Shown piece after piece: positions 10,805 to 20,841 of a stretch of DNA of 64,000 bases. Each line of letters opens with the position of its first letter. Position 1 is the stretch's first letter. The translations under genes and the position numbers were made by a program. A model generated the notes under the pieces. The model ran no database searches. It was not told the origin of the DNA and worked only from the letters and a program-made list of their open reading frames with translations. Origin of the DNA: Astragalus membranaceus (lineage: Eukaryota > Streptophyta > Magnoliopsida > Fabales > Fabaceae); NCBI GenBank assembly GCA_039519185.1, contig CM076854.1, forward strand, positions 14,233,192 to 14,297,191, in the 5' to 3' direction.

Positions 10805-11575
10805 TGCAATTGACAGAGGTCGGCCGCCCTCTGCTCCTACGTATCTCCTAGTAGAGAATCAAATCACACGTAGTTCTTGGGTAGAAAAAGGTTTTGTTGG
10901 TTTGTGTTTTTTAATTTAGGGATTTTAGGACTTATGATCCGTACGGTTCATTCGTCTTACAATGCAGTTTAATCCGACTGTACAGTCGACTTAATCCCCT
11001 ATTATTATTTTTTTGGTTTTGTAAGAAGTAGAATGAAAATTGTTTATTTTTGCGCTTGACAGGGGCGTGACCCTGCTCCTACGTATCTCCTAGTAGAGAA
11101 TCAAATGCTACGTAGTTCTAAGTAGAAAATGTTTAATTTGTTGGTGTTTTTTTAATTAGGGGTTTTAGGACTTATGATCTGTACGGTTCATTCGTCCTAA
11201 AACAATGACTAACCCGGCCGTACGACCGACTTAATCCCCTATTTTGAAGATTAGACTTTTATTTGAAAGAAATGCTTGTGTGTTTGTATTTTTAGTTTAG
11301 AAATTATATATTTTAAATAGGGATTGTAGGACCTGATCTGTAACGGTTCATTAGTGGCCCTAAAAAGCAAACTAACCCGACTGTACAGTCGACTTAATCC
11401 CCTATTTTGAAGACTTGATTTTTTTTTGGGAAGAAAGAGAAAAATGGTATGTATATTTGTATTTTCTAACATTATTCATTTTAAGTAGGTATTTTAGGAC
11501 TCTTAAGCCGTACGGCTTATTCATCCTAAAACGATGACTAACCCGACCGTACGGTCGACTTAATCCCCTATTTAT
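10805..11575. repeat. Diverged tandem modules inside the Tat-type LTR
   Basis: Four modules end with GTCGACTTAATCCCCTATT, at about 10986, 11226, 11388 and 11554. Each is preceded by a near-palindrome around CCGTACGG or TGTACAG. Two modules also carry CCTACGTATCTCCTAGTAGA. Spacing varies from about 165 to 240 bp. Confidence 0.65.
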
Positions 11576-12113
11576 ATTTTTGAAGGGAGAATTTATTTAT
11601 TTATAGAAAATTGTAAGTTTGTGAAAGAAATTGTTTTTGTAGAGAAAGATAAAAAAAAGGAAACGAAAAGGGGGTGCAGCAGTATAATGGGGGTGTAACT
11701 AAGTGCAGGAGGATGTATTATTAACAGGGGTGCGAATAATAGAGCAACCCACAGCTTTGCTTTAGGGTTCTGGTCTGCGCAAATGGGCTAATTGGGGGGT
11801 GTGGACAGTAATCTGACTATTTAATTTTAAAATAAAATAAATAACAAAAGGGGGAGTAGATAAGGGATCCTTCATATTTCCTAACCCTAATTTTCCTCAC
11901 CTCTTCACTCACCGCCGCACTCATCATCCTTTGGAGAGAGAGAGACAGAGAGTGATTTTCGGAGATTCAGAGAGAGAAAGTAAAGGAAGAAATGAAAGAG
12001 AGAGAGAGAGGGTGAGAGTGAGAGAGGACGACGGCCTCATGGCCAAGCCGGAGGGGAAGTGACGGTGCGTACGCCGGAGAAGACGACCGGCCAGAGGTGA
12101 TAGCCCCGTTCGC

Positions 12114-12692
12114 TAGGGGTGTTCAGTGGTTCGGGCAAATCCAAACCAACCCACGATCCAATCCAAACCGATATGTTTGGTTCGGATATTTTTCGTGTTC
12201 GGGTCAAAATCGAACAAATCCAAACCAACCCGTAGTTGTTTGGATTGGGCAATGGATTTTAAAAATCAAATTCGCGAACTCAAACCAACCCATATTACGT
12301 CATAACAATTTTGTAATTTTAGATGCACACGATTTTATTTGCTTAGAATTTTTACCTTAATAATTTATGATTAAGTTGTAAAATTTTAATACTATGAATG
12401 AGAAGACTATTAGTGGATTTGAGTTTGATTTCGTGTGATATTCAGTTTCTTTAGCTATTGAAAGTGTTGGAATATCATAAAAAATGTTTTTTTTTTATAT
12501 TTTAGAAAATTAATATTTTAGTGAATGACCCGTGAGCCCAATCCAAACCAACCCGTCTAATATCAGTTCGGTTTGGTTCGGGTTTTGGAGGGAAAAATAT
12601 AAAATCCGAACCAACCCAAACCGAATAATTATCATTGGTTCGGGCAACGGATTTGGTCAAATCTGATCCAAACCGACCCACGAACACCCCCA
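12114..12692. mobile_element. hAT-type non-autonomous element (579 bp)
   Basis: The termini are TAGGGGTGTTC (left) and GAACACCCCCA (right, the inverse with one change). They are flanked by a perfect 8-bp TSD, CCGTTCGC, at 12106-12113 and 12693-12700. Subterminal regions are rich in GGTTCGGG/CCAAACCAACCC motifs in inverted orientation. No transposase is present. It is inserted in the GC-rich part of the Tat-type LTR. Confidence 0.9.
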
Positions 12693-14060
12693 CCGTTCGC
12701 AGATGACGCCGGCGACTGTCGTTTCACCACCGGCGACGGCGGAGAATGAGAGCGACAGAAAAGGGTTGGTTCATGGGGCACGAAAACTGGCGAGGAGGAG
12801 GAGGAGTATCATGAGTTCACGGTGACGCGAAGGGGATAATGACGGCGATTGGGAGAACGACCACCGTCTACGGTGGTTGGAGCTACGAGGGTAAGCTTCG
12901 GTTCTAACCTTTTTTGTATGTGTCTTTTTATCTCCTTCACTTCTACTCCTAAGTTCTGATTTGATCTCCTAATCTGGTTTAAGAACCCTAAATCGATTTC
13001 AAACATAACACGAATTTGCCTCTTATTTTTAAAAGATACTAATTTTCAGTTCCCAATACTAATCTTCTAAATCTATTCATGATTTTTTTAACCTATTTCT
13101 GATCTACTTTTTCTCTATTATTTACTATACAACTATGAACATCTCATATCTACATTTGGTCTAGCACATATTCGAATTTAAAGACAAAAGGAGACCTAGG
13201 GCATATGACTATAAATCTGGAAAAAAAAAAAAACTTGACCAACCCGGGTTCTTGAGTAGCTCTCCTTCTTGCTAATGAAAAAAGTCACTCTTTTAGTCTA
13301 CTGCTGCTACTGCTGATTGAACTCTTTTTTGCTCTTCAGAAATTGAACCAGTGTTTTGTTTTTTAGGTGATTAGGGTTCTGGTTTGAACCTCTAATCTTT
13401 TTGGTGATTTCGAAATTTGTTCTTCTTTTTTTTGTCTGAATTGGTTTTGTTTTTATAGGCAATTGTTGGGGTTTTTGGAAATTAATTTCTGATTCTCCTT
13501 GATTTTGTTTTCCTATTTCAGATATGGGCTTCGGGTTGGAAAACTTGATCACCAAGTTGCTTGTTGAATTAGGGTTGGAGAGGTGAAGTCTTGCTCACCA
13601 AGTGAGCTCAAAAGATGCGCAGCAGCAGTTGTTTGGGCTGATGCGCTCTTTTTCATTTTTTTGTGTGATTTTTCATGATTTTTTGTAATATTAATTTTGG
13701 TACAATTTTTTAATTATTGTAATATTGTAAACAATTTTTTGTATTTTTATGTTTTATTTTATTTTTTATATTTTTTGGATTAAATAACTAAAAAAAACAA
13801 AGGACTACGTTGAGCCAAATGAAAATAAGAAACCGGGCCCAATAATATAACATTCTAGCATAGGCCCAAATCGCGTTTTAAAACAATACTCGATCAAATT
13901 AGGGGTCGTAATTAGGCCCAATTGCATGAATTGCATTTAGGTCTGAAATATTGGACATAGGCCCAATTAAAGAAGCGTAGGCCCAAATAAATCATGAAAC
14001 TAGCTCTTGTTGATTAAACGAGCAGTAAAAAAAAAGAGCGGACAAAATTAGGGTATGACA

Positions 14061-14660
14061 ACATGGATCATATCTAAAAAAATATTACTAAGTTTTGCAA
14101 ACAAATAATTGAATCAAAGTTAAAATAGTATGTATAGTTTCCACAGTTTCATTTATTGAAGAAAATTGTGTGTCCCCAATTTTTTTGTATATACTTGATA
14201 ATCTTTGTTATACACGTACTTAGTAGTTTTATATTTTTTATTTGAGTGGTCAAATTTTAATACATTTTTTTGTTTAAATAAATATGAGCGCGGCCAAAAT
14301 TATGCTATAGTAAATCAAACCTAAAGCTTAGTAGTCGACATACTTTTACTATTTAGCTTACGTTTAGCAATATTATCCTAAAGTAGCAATGACATCACAT
14401 ATTGGTATTTTTGAAAGACTAAAATATTTTTCAATATACCGAGTTTTAATATGCCATATGTTCTTAATGCATGCTAATTATAAGACATTGTAAGTTTTTA
14501 GCGTGTAACAAAGATTATGTGTGTGCATTTTATATTAAATTGTGTACATTATCCAGTTATGGCTAGAAGTCATATGGTAGCATGTGTACTTGTTATCAAC
14601 TTGCAACCCAAAGTTTGCTAATTACCTAGAGAACCCATTCTTTTACACATTGTACCATAT
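14061..14660. other. Unassigned AT-rich sequence
   Basis: I see no gene, repeat unit or element terminus in this stretch. Confidence 0.3.
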
Positions 14661-14669
14661 TATAATCTC

Positions 14670-14986
14670 GGCTAAAGTGCTCCCAGGGTCCCTTATCTTT
14701 ATTTAAAGTAACGATTTGGTCCTTTATCTTTTTTTTTGTCCCAAATTAATCCTTTATGTTTTAAATTTTTGACACATAAATCATTTTCTATCCCAAACCA
14801 GTCCTTTATGTTTCAAATTTTTAACACATAAATCCTTTTTTTTTGACACATAAATCAGCACGGTTAACGGAAAAGGATTTATGTGTCAAAAATTTGAAAG
14901 ATAAAGGACTTATTTGGGACAAAAAAACATAAAAGACTAATTCGTTACTTTAAATAAAGATAAGGGACCCCGGGAGCACTTTAGCC
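14670..14986. mobile_element. Foldback MITE with 9-bp TSD (MULE-type)
   Basis: The left end GGCTAAAGTGCTCCCAGGGT is mirrored by the right end AGCACTTTAGCC, and the inverted repeat continues inward (CTTTATTTAAAGTAACGA). The perfect 9-bp TSD TATAATCTC lies at 14661-14669 and 14987-14995. A 9-bp duplication is the Mutator-superfamily signature. The interior carries repeated ATAAATCCTTT/GACACATAAATC phrases and no coding sequence. Confidence 0.9.
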
Positions 14987-14999
14987 TATAATCTCTCAT

Positions 15000-15520
15000 G
15001 TCTCATAATTTTTTTTTATTAAGTTTTAAGGATATCCGTCCAAATAGATATCAAACTGACACAAGAAATGAAGGAGATGTTGAATATATTTATATAACGA
15101 GACATACTTTGGATAAAATAAGTGTAGTGAAAAAGTTGTCAGTTTTTCCTCTTATTTGTTTTACACTTATATATGTGCAATTGGAGCACATATTGTTGTA
15201 AACCAGAAGTTTACATATCATAATAATTTTGTAGTTGGCAAGATCGGTTGGGCCATCCCGAGTATATTATGATGCAAAAAATGGTCAAAATTTCTCTGTG
15301 AACTTGTATTGAAGAGTTAGTAGTTTCTTCAATCTACTAATTTTTGTGTTCACTAGTTTCCAAACCAAATTGGCAATTTGAGAGAATAAGTCTCTCGTAT
15401 TTCTAGAGCTTATATAAGGTGATATTTGTAAACGAGTACGCTAATCACATAGACCATTTAGATATTTGTGATTTTAATTGATTCATCAACTAGATGATAT
15501 ATTTTTTTTTACCAAGAACT
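15000..15520. other. Unassigned AT-rich sequence
   Basis: No recognisable gene or element. The small ORF at 14998-15201 has no recognisable similarity. Confidence 0.3.
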
Positions 15521-15523
15521 AGA

Positions 15524-15524
<1 letters not shown>

Positions 15525-15589
<65 letters not shown>
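15525..15589. repeat. (AT)n microsatellite
   Basis: An almost pure run of TA dinucleotides, about 30 units. It is a simple-sequence repeat and likely polymorphic in length. Confidence 0.95.
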
Positions 15590-15592
<3 letters not shown>

Positions 15593-15840
15593 GTTAACTC
15601 ACAACCGGAAGTTTGTGAGATTGTTTGCTCAACTAATTTGAGTAAGAGGTCATTATGTGAATTACCCTGAAAGCATCTAATAAGTATTGTATGTCGATTA
15701 GAATTGATATTGGACATCATGTAGCATGCGTTCTTTCATAAAATGATCTTGAACAACCATTCTTTAGACGTCTAAAGTTAATTATATGACCAATACTTAT
15801 GAGATAAGAACTTCCAATTTCTACATGAGAACATGCAATT

Positions 15841-16385
15841 TTGCCTGTTGTAACTTTGATTCGCCTCAAGCCAACAAGTTATCATAACTCTTCCCCTTTA
15901 CATTTGGTTTTTGGTCACGAACCTAATATTTCTCATCTTAGAATTTTTGGATGTGCAGTGTATGTTCCAATTTCTCCATTCACATGCACTAAGATGGGTC
16001 CCCAAAGAATTTTGGGAATATATATTGGATATAAATCTCCATGTATAACAAAGTATCTTGAGCCAACAATTGGAGACTTGTTTATAGTCCAGTTTGATGA
16101 ATTAAATTTCTCAACATTAGGGGGTGAAAATAAGCAGCTAAGAAGGGATCAGTTGGAATGAATTATCATTATTGATCCTCAAACTAAACAATGTGAACTA
16201 AAAGTTCAAAAGATAATTCATTTTCAAAACTTAGAAAATCATCTACCAAATGCGTTCACTAACCCAAATGTGTGACCAAATCATACATATAAGCTGCTAA
16301 TGCTCCAATAAAATGGATGTCCATGTTGGTCAATCTAATATTGCAAGTTCAAATAGAACAAAAGTGGTGAAAGTTCAACTTGAAA
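15841..16385 (+). mobile_element. Ty1/copia pol fragment (end of integrase and linker)
   Basis: The frame from 15841 shows SPLHLVFGHEPNISHLRIFG, CAVYVPISPF, KMGPQRILGIYIGYKSP and TIGDLFIVQFDE. This is the C-terminal part of copia integrase leading into the linker before reverse transcriptase. After a stop at 16161 the similarity continues (IDPQTKQCELKVQKIIH, then NAFTNP and NAPIKMDVHVGQSNIASSNR) to about 16385. No GAG, RT or LTR adjoins it. It could belong with the copia LTR and leader at 9122-10320, as the same strand and a matching lineage are plausible, but the connection is unproven. Confidence 0.75.
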
Positions 16386-16829
16386 AATTCTCAGTTTTTT
16401 AATAAATTATTTAATTATCTTTTTTATTTTCTATATATTTTTGACAAACTATATTAACGCAATAGAATATTTTTCTTTTTTAGTACACATTAACGGAATA
16501 ATCATTTTAATTAAGATGAATCATATTTGAATTTTCAGTTTTTTTTCACTAATGTTCTATTAATTAAGACCAATCATATTTCACTACTAGAAAATTTGTT
16601 TTTAGAGAGGGATTTTAGAGATGGATAAATATCCCTCACTGTTAGTGAGGGATTTAGCTACGAAAAAACGAAATCCATCACTAGCGCCTCTAGGTTACAT
16701 TTGTGATGAATATATCGACGAAAAAATATCCCTCTCTAAAAATTTCATAGCTAAACTCGTCACAAAATGCGAAAAAGACGTTTAGAGACAGATTTTGAGA
16801 GGAGATGTATCTCTCACTAATATTTACTC

Positions 16830-17100
16830 GCTTCCCTCTTACTAGCTTTCACTCTCATTTTTCTTTCTCTTATTTCACTTAACCAAACTCTCGCTTTGTT
16901 TCTCATTCTCTCACTCGCGAAACACACTCTGTTATCTCACTCTCGCAGTCACCCTCACCACTGCACTCACAAAACCCTCACCACCACCACTCACCAATCA
17001 CCACCGCACTCACCAACAACCACTCACCATCGCCACCTTCGAACCCTAATGATTCTCTATCAGGTGTAGAACTTCTTTTCCTCTCCTTTAAAAACCTTCT
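16830..17100 (+). other. CT-rich, 5'-UTR-like segment inside the CACTA element
   Basis: Pyrimidine-rich sequence (CTCTCGCTTTGTTTCTCATT and similar) runs into CACCACCACCACTCACC repeats and then CGAACCCTAATGATTC with a GT donor-like site downstream. It looks like a host gene's 5' UTR and first codons, but I cannot identify a gene. Its composition differs from the AT-rich flanks. Confidence 0.4.
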
Positions 17101-17319
17101 ATGCAGAAATCAATTCATTGACTATCTTTTCCATTAGCTTGTAAGTATGTTTTCATGTGAAAATTTTTAATTCAAAAGAATGGTTTATTTATTGGTTGTG
17201 TTTTGTACGTTTCTAAACAGTTTATTTTGGTTAGATTTGTTGGTCTCGTGTGTAAAACAGTTAATAGTTGCCAAGTGATATTGACTCTCCTTGTGGTTAA
17301 TGCCTAAAACTTGAAATCT

Positions 17320-17392
17320 GACTCCATGGCCCAATAGATAAGGTGCTGGTCTACGGAACTAGAGATTCTGGGTTCGATCCCCAATGGAGTCG
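17320..17392 (+). tRNA. tRNA-Arg (anticodon ACG)
   Basis: A 73-nt cloverleaf. The 7-bp acceptor stem (GACTCCA with TGGAGTC) is perfect and the discriminator base is G. The D-arm is TGGCCCAATAGATAAGG. The anticodon stem CTGGT/ACTAG (one G-U) encloses loop CTACGGA, giving anticodon ACG. The T-arm contains GGTTCGATCC (B box). The outer T-stem pair is C-A, a mismatch. A TTTTT terminator follows directly (17393-17397). It matches the plant tRNA-Arg(ACG) pattern closely. It is either a functional gene or a lightly damaged copy, and it sits inside a CACTA transposon. Confidence 0.85.
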
Positions 17393-17924
17393 TTTTTAAT
17401 CACAATAAGAAACATGTACTTTTAAGAAATTTGTATGACTTTCAAGTTTAATGAATTGGTTGAATTTTTTGTTTGACTTTTAGGTTTAGTGATGGATTTT
17501 TCCCTCTATATTAGTGGCGGAAAAATCCCTCTCTATTAGCGACGGGTTTTTCCCTCTCTATTAGCAACAGATCTTTCCCTCTCTATTAGCGACGGATTTT
17601 CAAAATCCCTCAATAAATATTTAGTGACGCCAAAATTGGTTACGGATCATGGGTCGTCGCAAATTCCATCACTAAACCAATTAGCGACGGATTTTTGTTG
17701 TTCAGCGACTCTAATTTCCGTTTTTTTAGCAGTGTTTGTTATGAGAACATTTTTATACCAAATGTAAAAATTCACATACATCGAACAATCATAAAACAAG
17801 AAAGTTTGGGTTTTGATATACTTTACTAGGTAAAAGGTAATGAAAAGGTATTGCTTTATTATGGGCTGGTTCTTCACTTTTGATTTGGTACCATCTATCG
17901 ATTTCCATTAATTAACTTTGAAAA

Positions 17925-18245
17925 TACAAAAGACGTAAATGGACATTTTAAAAAAATTAATGACATAAATGATCATTTTAAAAAAAGATAAAGGACGGAA
18001 ACAAAAAAACAGAATACATAATTAACAATCACTTACTTAAAGGACCATTTTAATTAACTGGGAAAAGAAAAAGAACGTAAACGAGTCTTTTAAAAAAGAC
18101 TAATGACGTAAACGAATATTTTAAAAAAGATAAAGGACGAAAAATAAAAAAAGCATATAATGGTCTAATAGCACAGTCAGCTGCTTAAAAGATAAAGGAC
18201 GTAAATGAACATTTTAAAAGATAAAGAACGTAAATGAGAAAAAAG
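17925..18245. repeat. Degenerate tandem phrases upstream of the CLE gene
   Basis: Phrases such as AAAGATAAAGGACGTAAATG and CATTTTAAAAAAGATAAAGG recur about six times with loose spacing of 40-60 bp. They resemble the GATAAAGGAC motif in the MITE at 14670-14986, so this may be a decayed relative. Confidence 0.5.
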
Positions 18246-18344
18246 TGAAAGAGTAGGTGTTAATATTTAATTATGTTGGGACGTTTACTCTTTTTTAGCT
18301 GATGAGAGTAGGTGTTATCGTAGAACTTTCAATCTCTTCAATCT

Positions 18345-18640
18345 ATATACCAGATGTGGTTTTTTTGGTCGAAACCAGATGTGGTATCTTGAAGTCATCA
18401 TTGTTCACGCTATTAAAAAGTTGTAGAAAAGTTGCGGTAAAACTTGTAATATTCTAGAGTTCCTATACCAGGTATAGTATTTTTTTTGTCAAAACCAGAT
18501 GTGGTATGTTAAAGTAGTCATTGTAAGACAACCCTTAAATGTAGATCCGATTTCACTATACATACCATATATGTTAAATAAAGTAATATTAAAATAGGCC
18601 TATATATTGGCACCTTATCTTATGCATTTACGTAGCCAAC
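18345..18640 (+). promoter_or_regulatory. Upstream region of the multi-CLE gene with a duplicated segment
   Basis: A unit of roughly 115 bp is duplicated (about 18345-18460 and 18460-18575). It includes AACCAGATGTGGTAT and GTCATTGT. A TATA-like CCTATATATTGG lies at about 18598-18609, roughly 60 bp before the ATG at 18666. The same upstream sequence recurs at 60781-61066. Conservation between the two copies covers the promoter as well as the first codons. Confidence 0.5.
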
Positions 18641-18665
18641 ATTGTCTTCTCAGTGTTTCTCTAAG

Positions 18666-19434
18666 ATGACAAACTTTCAGAAGAACTTTCCTCCAATAGT
18701 CCTAATAGGAGTTGCTTTTTTAGCATTGTTCACTAGCAATGCCAAAACTAATGCAACTCGCTTACACCATGGATTCTTACAACCTGGTCAAGTTGATCAT
18801 ATTTTCAGGTTAAGTCCAGAGGGTCCAAATAAAAGACATGACAAATCCTCCCCTCCATAGAGTGTTGATTATATTGCAAGAGAGAGCCCAGAAGGTCCTG
18901 ACCCAAGACATCACAAATCATTCCCTCCCAAGAGTATTTATCATATTGCAAGAGAGAGCCCAGAAGGTCCTGATCCAAGACATCACAAATCATTCCCTCC
19001 TAGGAGTATTGATCGTATTTTAAGAGAGAGTCCTGGGGGTCCTGATCCAAGACATCACAAATCCTTCCCTCCTAGGAGTATTGATCGTATTTTAAGAGAG
19101 AGCCCTGGGGGTCCTGATCCAAGACATCACAAATCCTTCCCTCCTAGGAGTATTGATCTTATTTTAAGAGAGAGTCCTGGAGGTCCTGATCCAAGACATC
19201 ACAAATCATTCCCTCCTAGGAGTATTGATTGTATTTTAAGAGAGAGCCCTGGAGGTCCTGATCCAAGACATCACAAATCATTCCCTCCTAGGAGTATTGA
19301 TCGTATATTAAGAGAGAGCCCAGAAGGTCCTGATCCAAGACATCACAAATCTTTCCCTCCCAAGAGTACTGATCATATTGCAAGAGAGAACCCATAAGGT
19401 CTTGATCCACATCATCATGGCTTCATACTTGAAT
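18666..19434 (+). pseudogene. Multi-domain CLE peptide precursor, with an in-frame stop after repeat 1
   Basis: The ATG at 18666 opens a typical secretory signal peptide (basic start, then PPIVLIGVAFLALF) and a short variable region. A first CLE motif, RLSPEGPNKRHD, follows, and then TAG at 18858-18860. The same frame continues without a stop for about 177 codons through seven more 24-residue units, each RESP(E/G)GPDPRHHK followed by SFPP(R/K)S(I/T)... A ninth, decayed unit has TAA inside the motif. CLE precursors are secreted and cut to 12-13-residue hydroxyproline peptides that signal through LRR receptor kinases. RxSPGGPDPRHH differs from the Arabidopsis CLE1/3/4-type peptide only at position 2 (E for L). 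As read, translation gives one atypical CLE unit. Either the stop is a recent inactivation or the array is expressed another way (readthrough, or an allele without the stop). Confidence 0.8.
18807..19421 (+). repeat. Nine 72-bp tandem units encoding CLE motifs
   Basis: Units start at 18807, 18879, 18951, 19023, 19095, 19167, 19239, 19311 and 19383. Each full unit is exactly 72 bp, so the reading frame is kept. Units 4-7 encode GGPDPRHH and units 2, 3 and 8 encode EGPDPRHH. The first and last units are the most diverged. The central units are nearly identical, which suggests recent unequal crossing-over or conversion. Confidence 0.95.
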
Positions 19435-19856
19435 AATGATGTAACCAAGTAAACCTTAAATAAAATTAATAATCGAGCTCCATTTGAGTTTGTTTATGTG
19501 TGTTTTGTTGTTGAATAAACAAGATTGTGATATATTTGTTATATATTTTAATATATTAAATGGTTTATAAAAATTCTAAAACTAACAGAAAAATGATCGA
19601 ATCAAAACTTCTTTAGATTAGATTAAATTGATTCAAGGTATGTTGATTCAATAGACGAGAGGTTGGCTCTCCTTTAATAAACTTGATGGGACCACGATAA
19701 GTGTATCAATTCGCAAGGAGTAATGAAATTGTTGAGTAACCCAATAATATTATCATGGATCTGAGTGCCCCCTACCAATTTTACACAACTATTACTAAGT
19801 GAGTAAGTGGAACTCCCAATAAAACATAGATCAATATTGATCTTGTATAAAAAATT
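19435..19856. other. CLE-gene 3' flank, no gene seen
   Basis: AT-rich 3' region with several AATAAA-like signals (about 19455-19510). No further gene or element is recognised. Confidence 0.4.
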
Positions 19857-20165
19857 ACTCCCTCCATAGCATAATATAAACAAATTTGTGGCTTTAATTT
19901 GAATCAAAATATAAGTAAAAATTGACCTTTTAAGTCCTATTTAATGATAGTATATCAAAAATGTCTTTCATCTAATGATGAACATTTAATGTTGAACATG
20001 AAAAGTTAGAGACGTTTTCTTAGACAATTAAATGAGATGAGGGGGTGATAGAGGTAATGAAGTTAAATTTTAAATGAGATTTACAAAAAAAACACAAGTA
20101 AATAACTACATATCTTAATAAATGTGAAAATAATTAGTCTCGCTTATATTTTGTTACGTAGTGGT
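19857..20165. mobile_element. Possible Stowaway/Tourist-like MITE
   Basis: The left edge CTCCCTCCATAGCATAATAT and right-edge sequence CTTATATTTTGTTACGTAG are roughly inverted to each other and have the form of plant MITE ends. The TSD is unclear. A block of about 115 bp from inside it is repeated directly downstream. Confidence 0.4.
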
Positions 20166-20307
20166 AATAGAGGTAACTATCCCTCATCTGATTAATGAGA
20201 TGAGGGGTGACAGAGGTAATGAAGTTAAATTTTAAATGAGATTTACAAAAAAAAAATACATGTAAATAACTACATATCTTAATAAATGTGAAAATAATTA
20301 GTCTCGC
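20031..20307. repeat. Direct duplication of about 115 bp
   Basis: The segment beginning AATGAGATGAGGGGGTGATA (about 20031-20145) is repeated at about 20193-20307 with few changes, ending AATTAGTCTCGC. The second copy is interrupted by the SINE and resumes at 20507. Confidence 0.8.
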
Positions 20308-20497
20308 TTTTTTTTTTGGTAAACCAAGGTATCCTCCACGGCGACTGTGGAGACTAATCCTTCGAGGTATCTAAGATCCATTTAAGGGGTTGACCTCTCC
20401 TAACAAATGTTTTTCCATACGCACCGGCCAGGGATCGAACCCAAGACCAAATGGTTAAGGAACCCAATTATCTACCACTTGTGCTAAATCACGTTGG
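20308..20497 (-). mobile_element. tRNA-derived SINE (190 bp)
   Basis: On the minus strand it starts CCAACGTGATTTAGCACAAG, which carries an A-box-like TTAGCACAAGTGG. A B-box GGTTCGATCCC follows, and it ends in an A-run (T10 on the plus strand, 20308-20317). The flanking TSD TAGTCTC(G/A)C lies at 20299-20307 and 20498-20506, with one mismatch. Pol III promoter boxes, an A-tail and a 9-bp TSD together define a SINE mobilised by LINE machinery. Confidence 0.9.
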
Positions 20498-20506
20498 TAG
20501 TCTCAC

Positions 20507-20841
20507 TTATATTTAGAGTGGGTTATTGCTAGTATCCATCATTAAATGTAAATTTTGAAGGCAAGTAACATCGATCGTAGCTAATAATCAACTCCAAGTT
20601 CCTTTTTTAAATTTTATTTTGATTTATTCAATATCCTCCTATAAAATTTACTTAAACATGTTACAAATCATCAAAACGGAACTCTCGAAGCAGACTCTCA
20701 TACCGAAATCTAGAAAACTTGTTGAAATTAGAACTTTACAAGTGATGTGAATTATTCTTTATAATTCACTTAAAATATAGGATCGCTCCGTAATCAAAGA
20801 AATTAAGAGATGAATAAAACAGAAAATGCAAGAAAGGGGAA
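20507..20841. other. Unassigned sequence left of the chromovirus-like element
   Basis: The end of the interrupted duplication, then AT-rich sequence with no recognisable gene. Confidence 0.3.

Larger units (their letters stand above)
10487..14060 (-). mobile_element. Tat/Ogre-type LTR, minus strand, probably solo
   Basis: The right edge, read on the minus strand, is TGTCATACCCTAATTTTGTC, matching the start of the complete Tat-type LTRs at 37258 and 48799. The left part (about 10495-10660) matches their 3' end in reverse, including GGTGGCGGCTTC and the block around GTGTTAATACC. No gag or pol flanks it, so I infer a solo or truncated LTR of about 3.5 kb, interrupted by a hAT element. The exact left end and the TSD are not clear. 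The GA-rich stretch at 11930-12030 and the coding-like GC-rich stretch around it resemble LTR transcription-start regions. Confidence 0.65.
16582..17734. mobile_element. Non-autonomous CACTA element (1153 bp) carrying a tRNA gene
   Basis: The left end is CACTACTAGAAAATTTG and the right end TTTTTTTAGCAGTG, giving inverted termini CACTRCTARAAAA. They are flanked by the 3-bp TSD TTT (16579-16581 and 17735-17737), the CACTA hallmark. Subterminal regions repeat short phrases: CCCTCTCTATTAGCGACGG on the right, and TTAGAGAGGGATTT and related phrases on the left. The interior holds a CT-rich, 5'-UTR-like segment (about 16830-17060: ACCCTCACCACC repeats ending CGAACCCTAATG) and a tRNA-Arg gene. No transposase is present, so it must be moved in trans. 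Confidence 0.9.

Noticed and set aside
15490..15720. ORF with a long Ile-Tyr repeat
   Set aside because: Caused by the (AT)n microsatellite.
18642..18665. Upstream start for the CLE precursor
   Set aside because: The codon there is TTG, not ATG. The ATG at 18666 gives a normal signal peptide and is conserved in the second copy (61072).
18805..18993. Antisense ORF across the CLE array
   Set aside because: The 72-bp repeat is open on both strands by chance; the sense strand has the signal peptide and CLE motifs.
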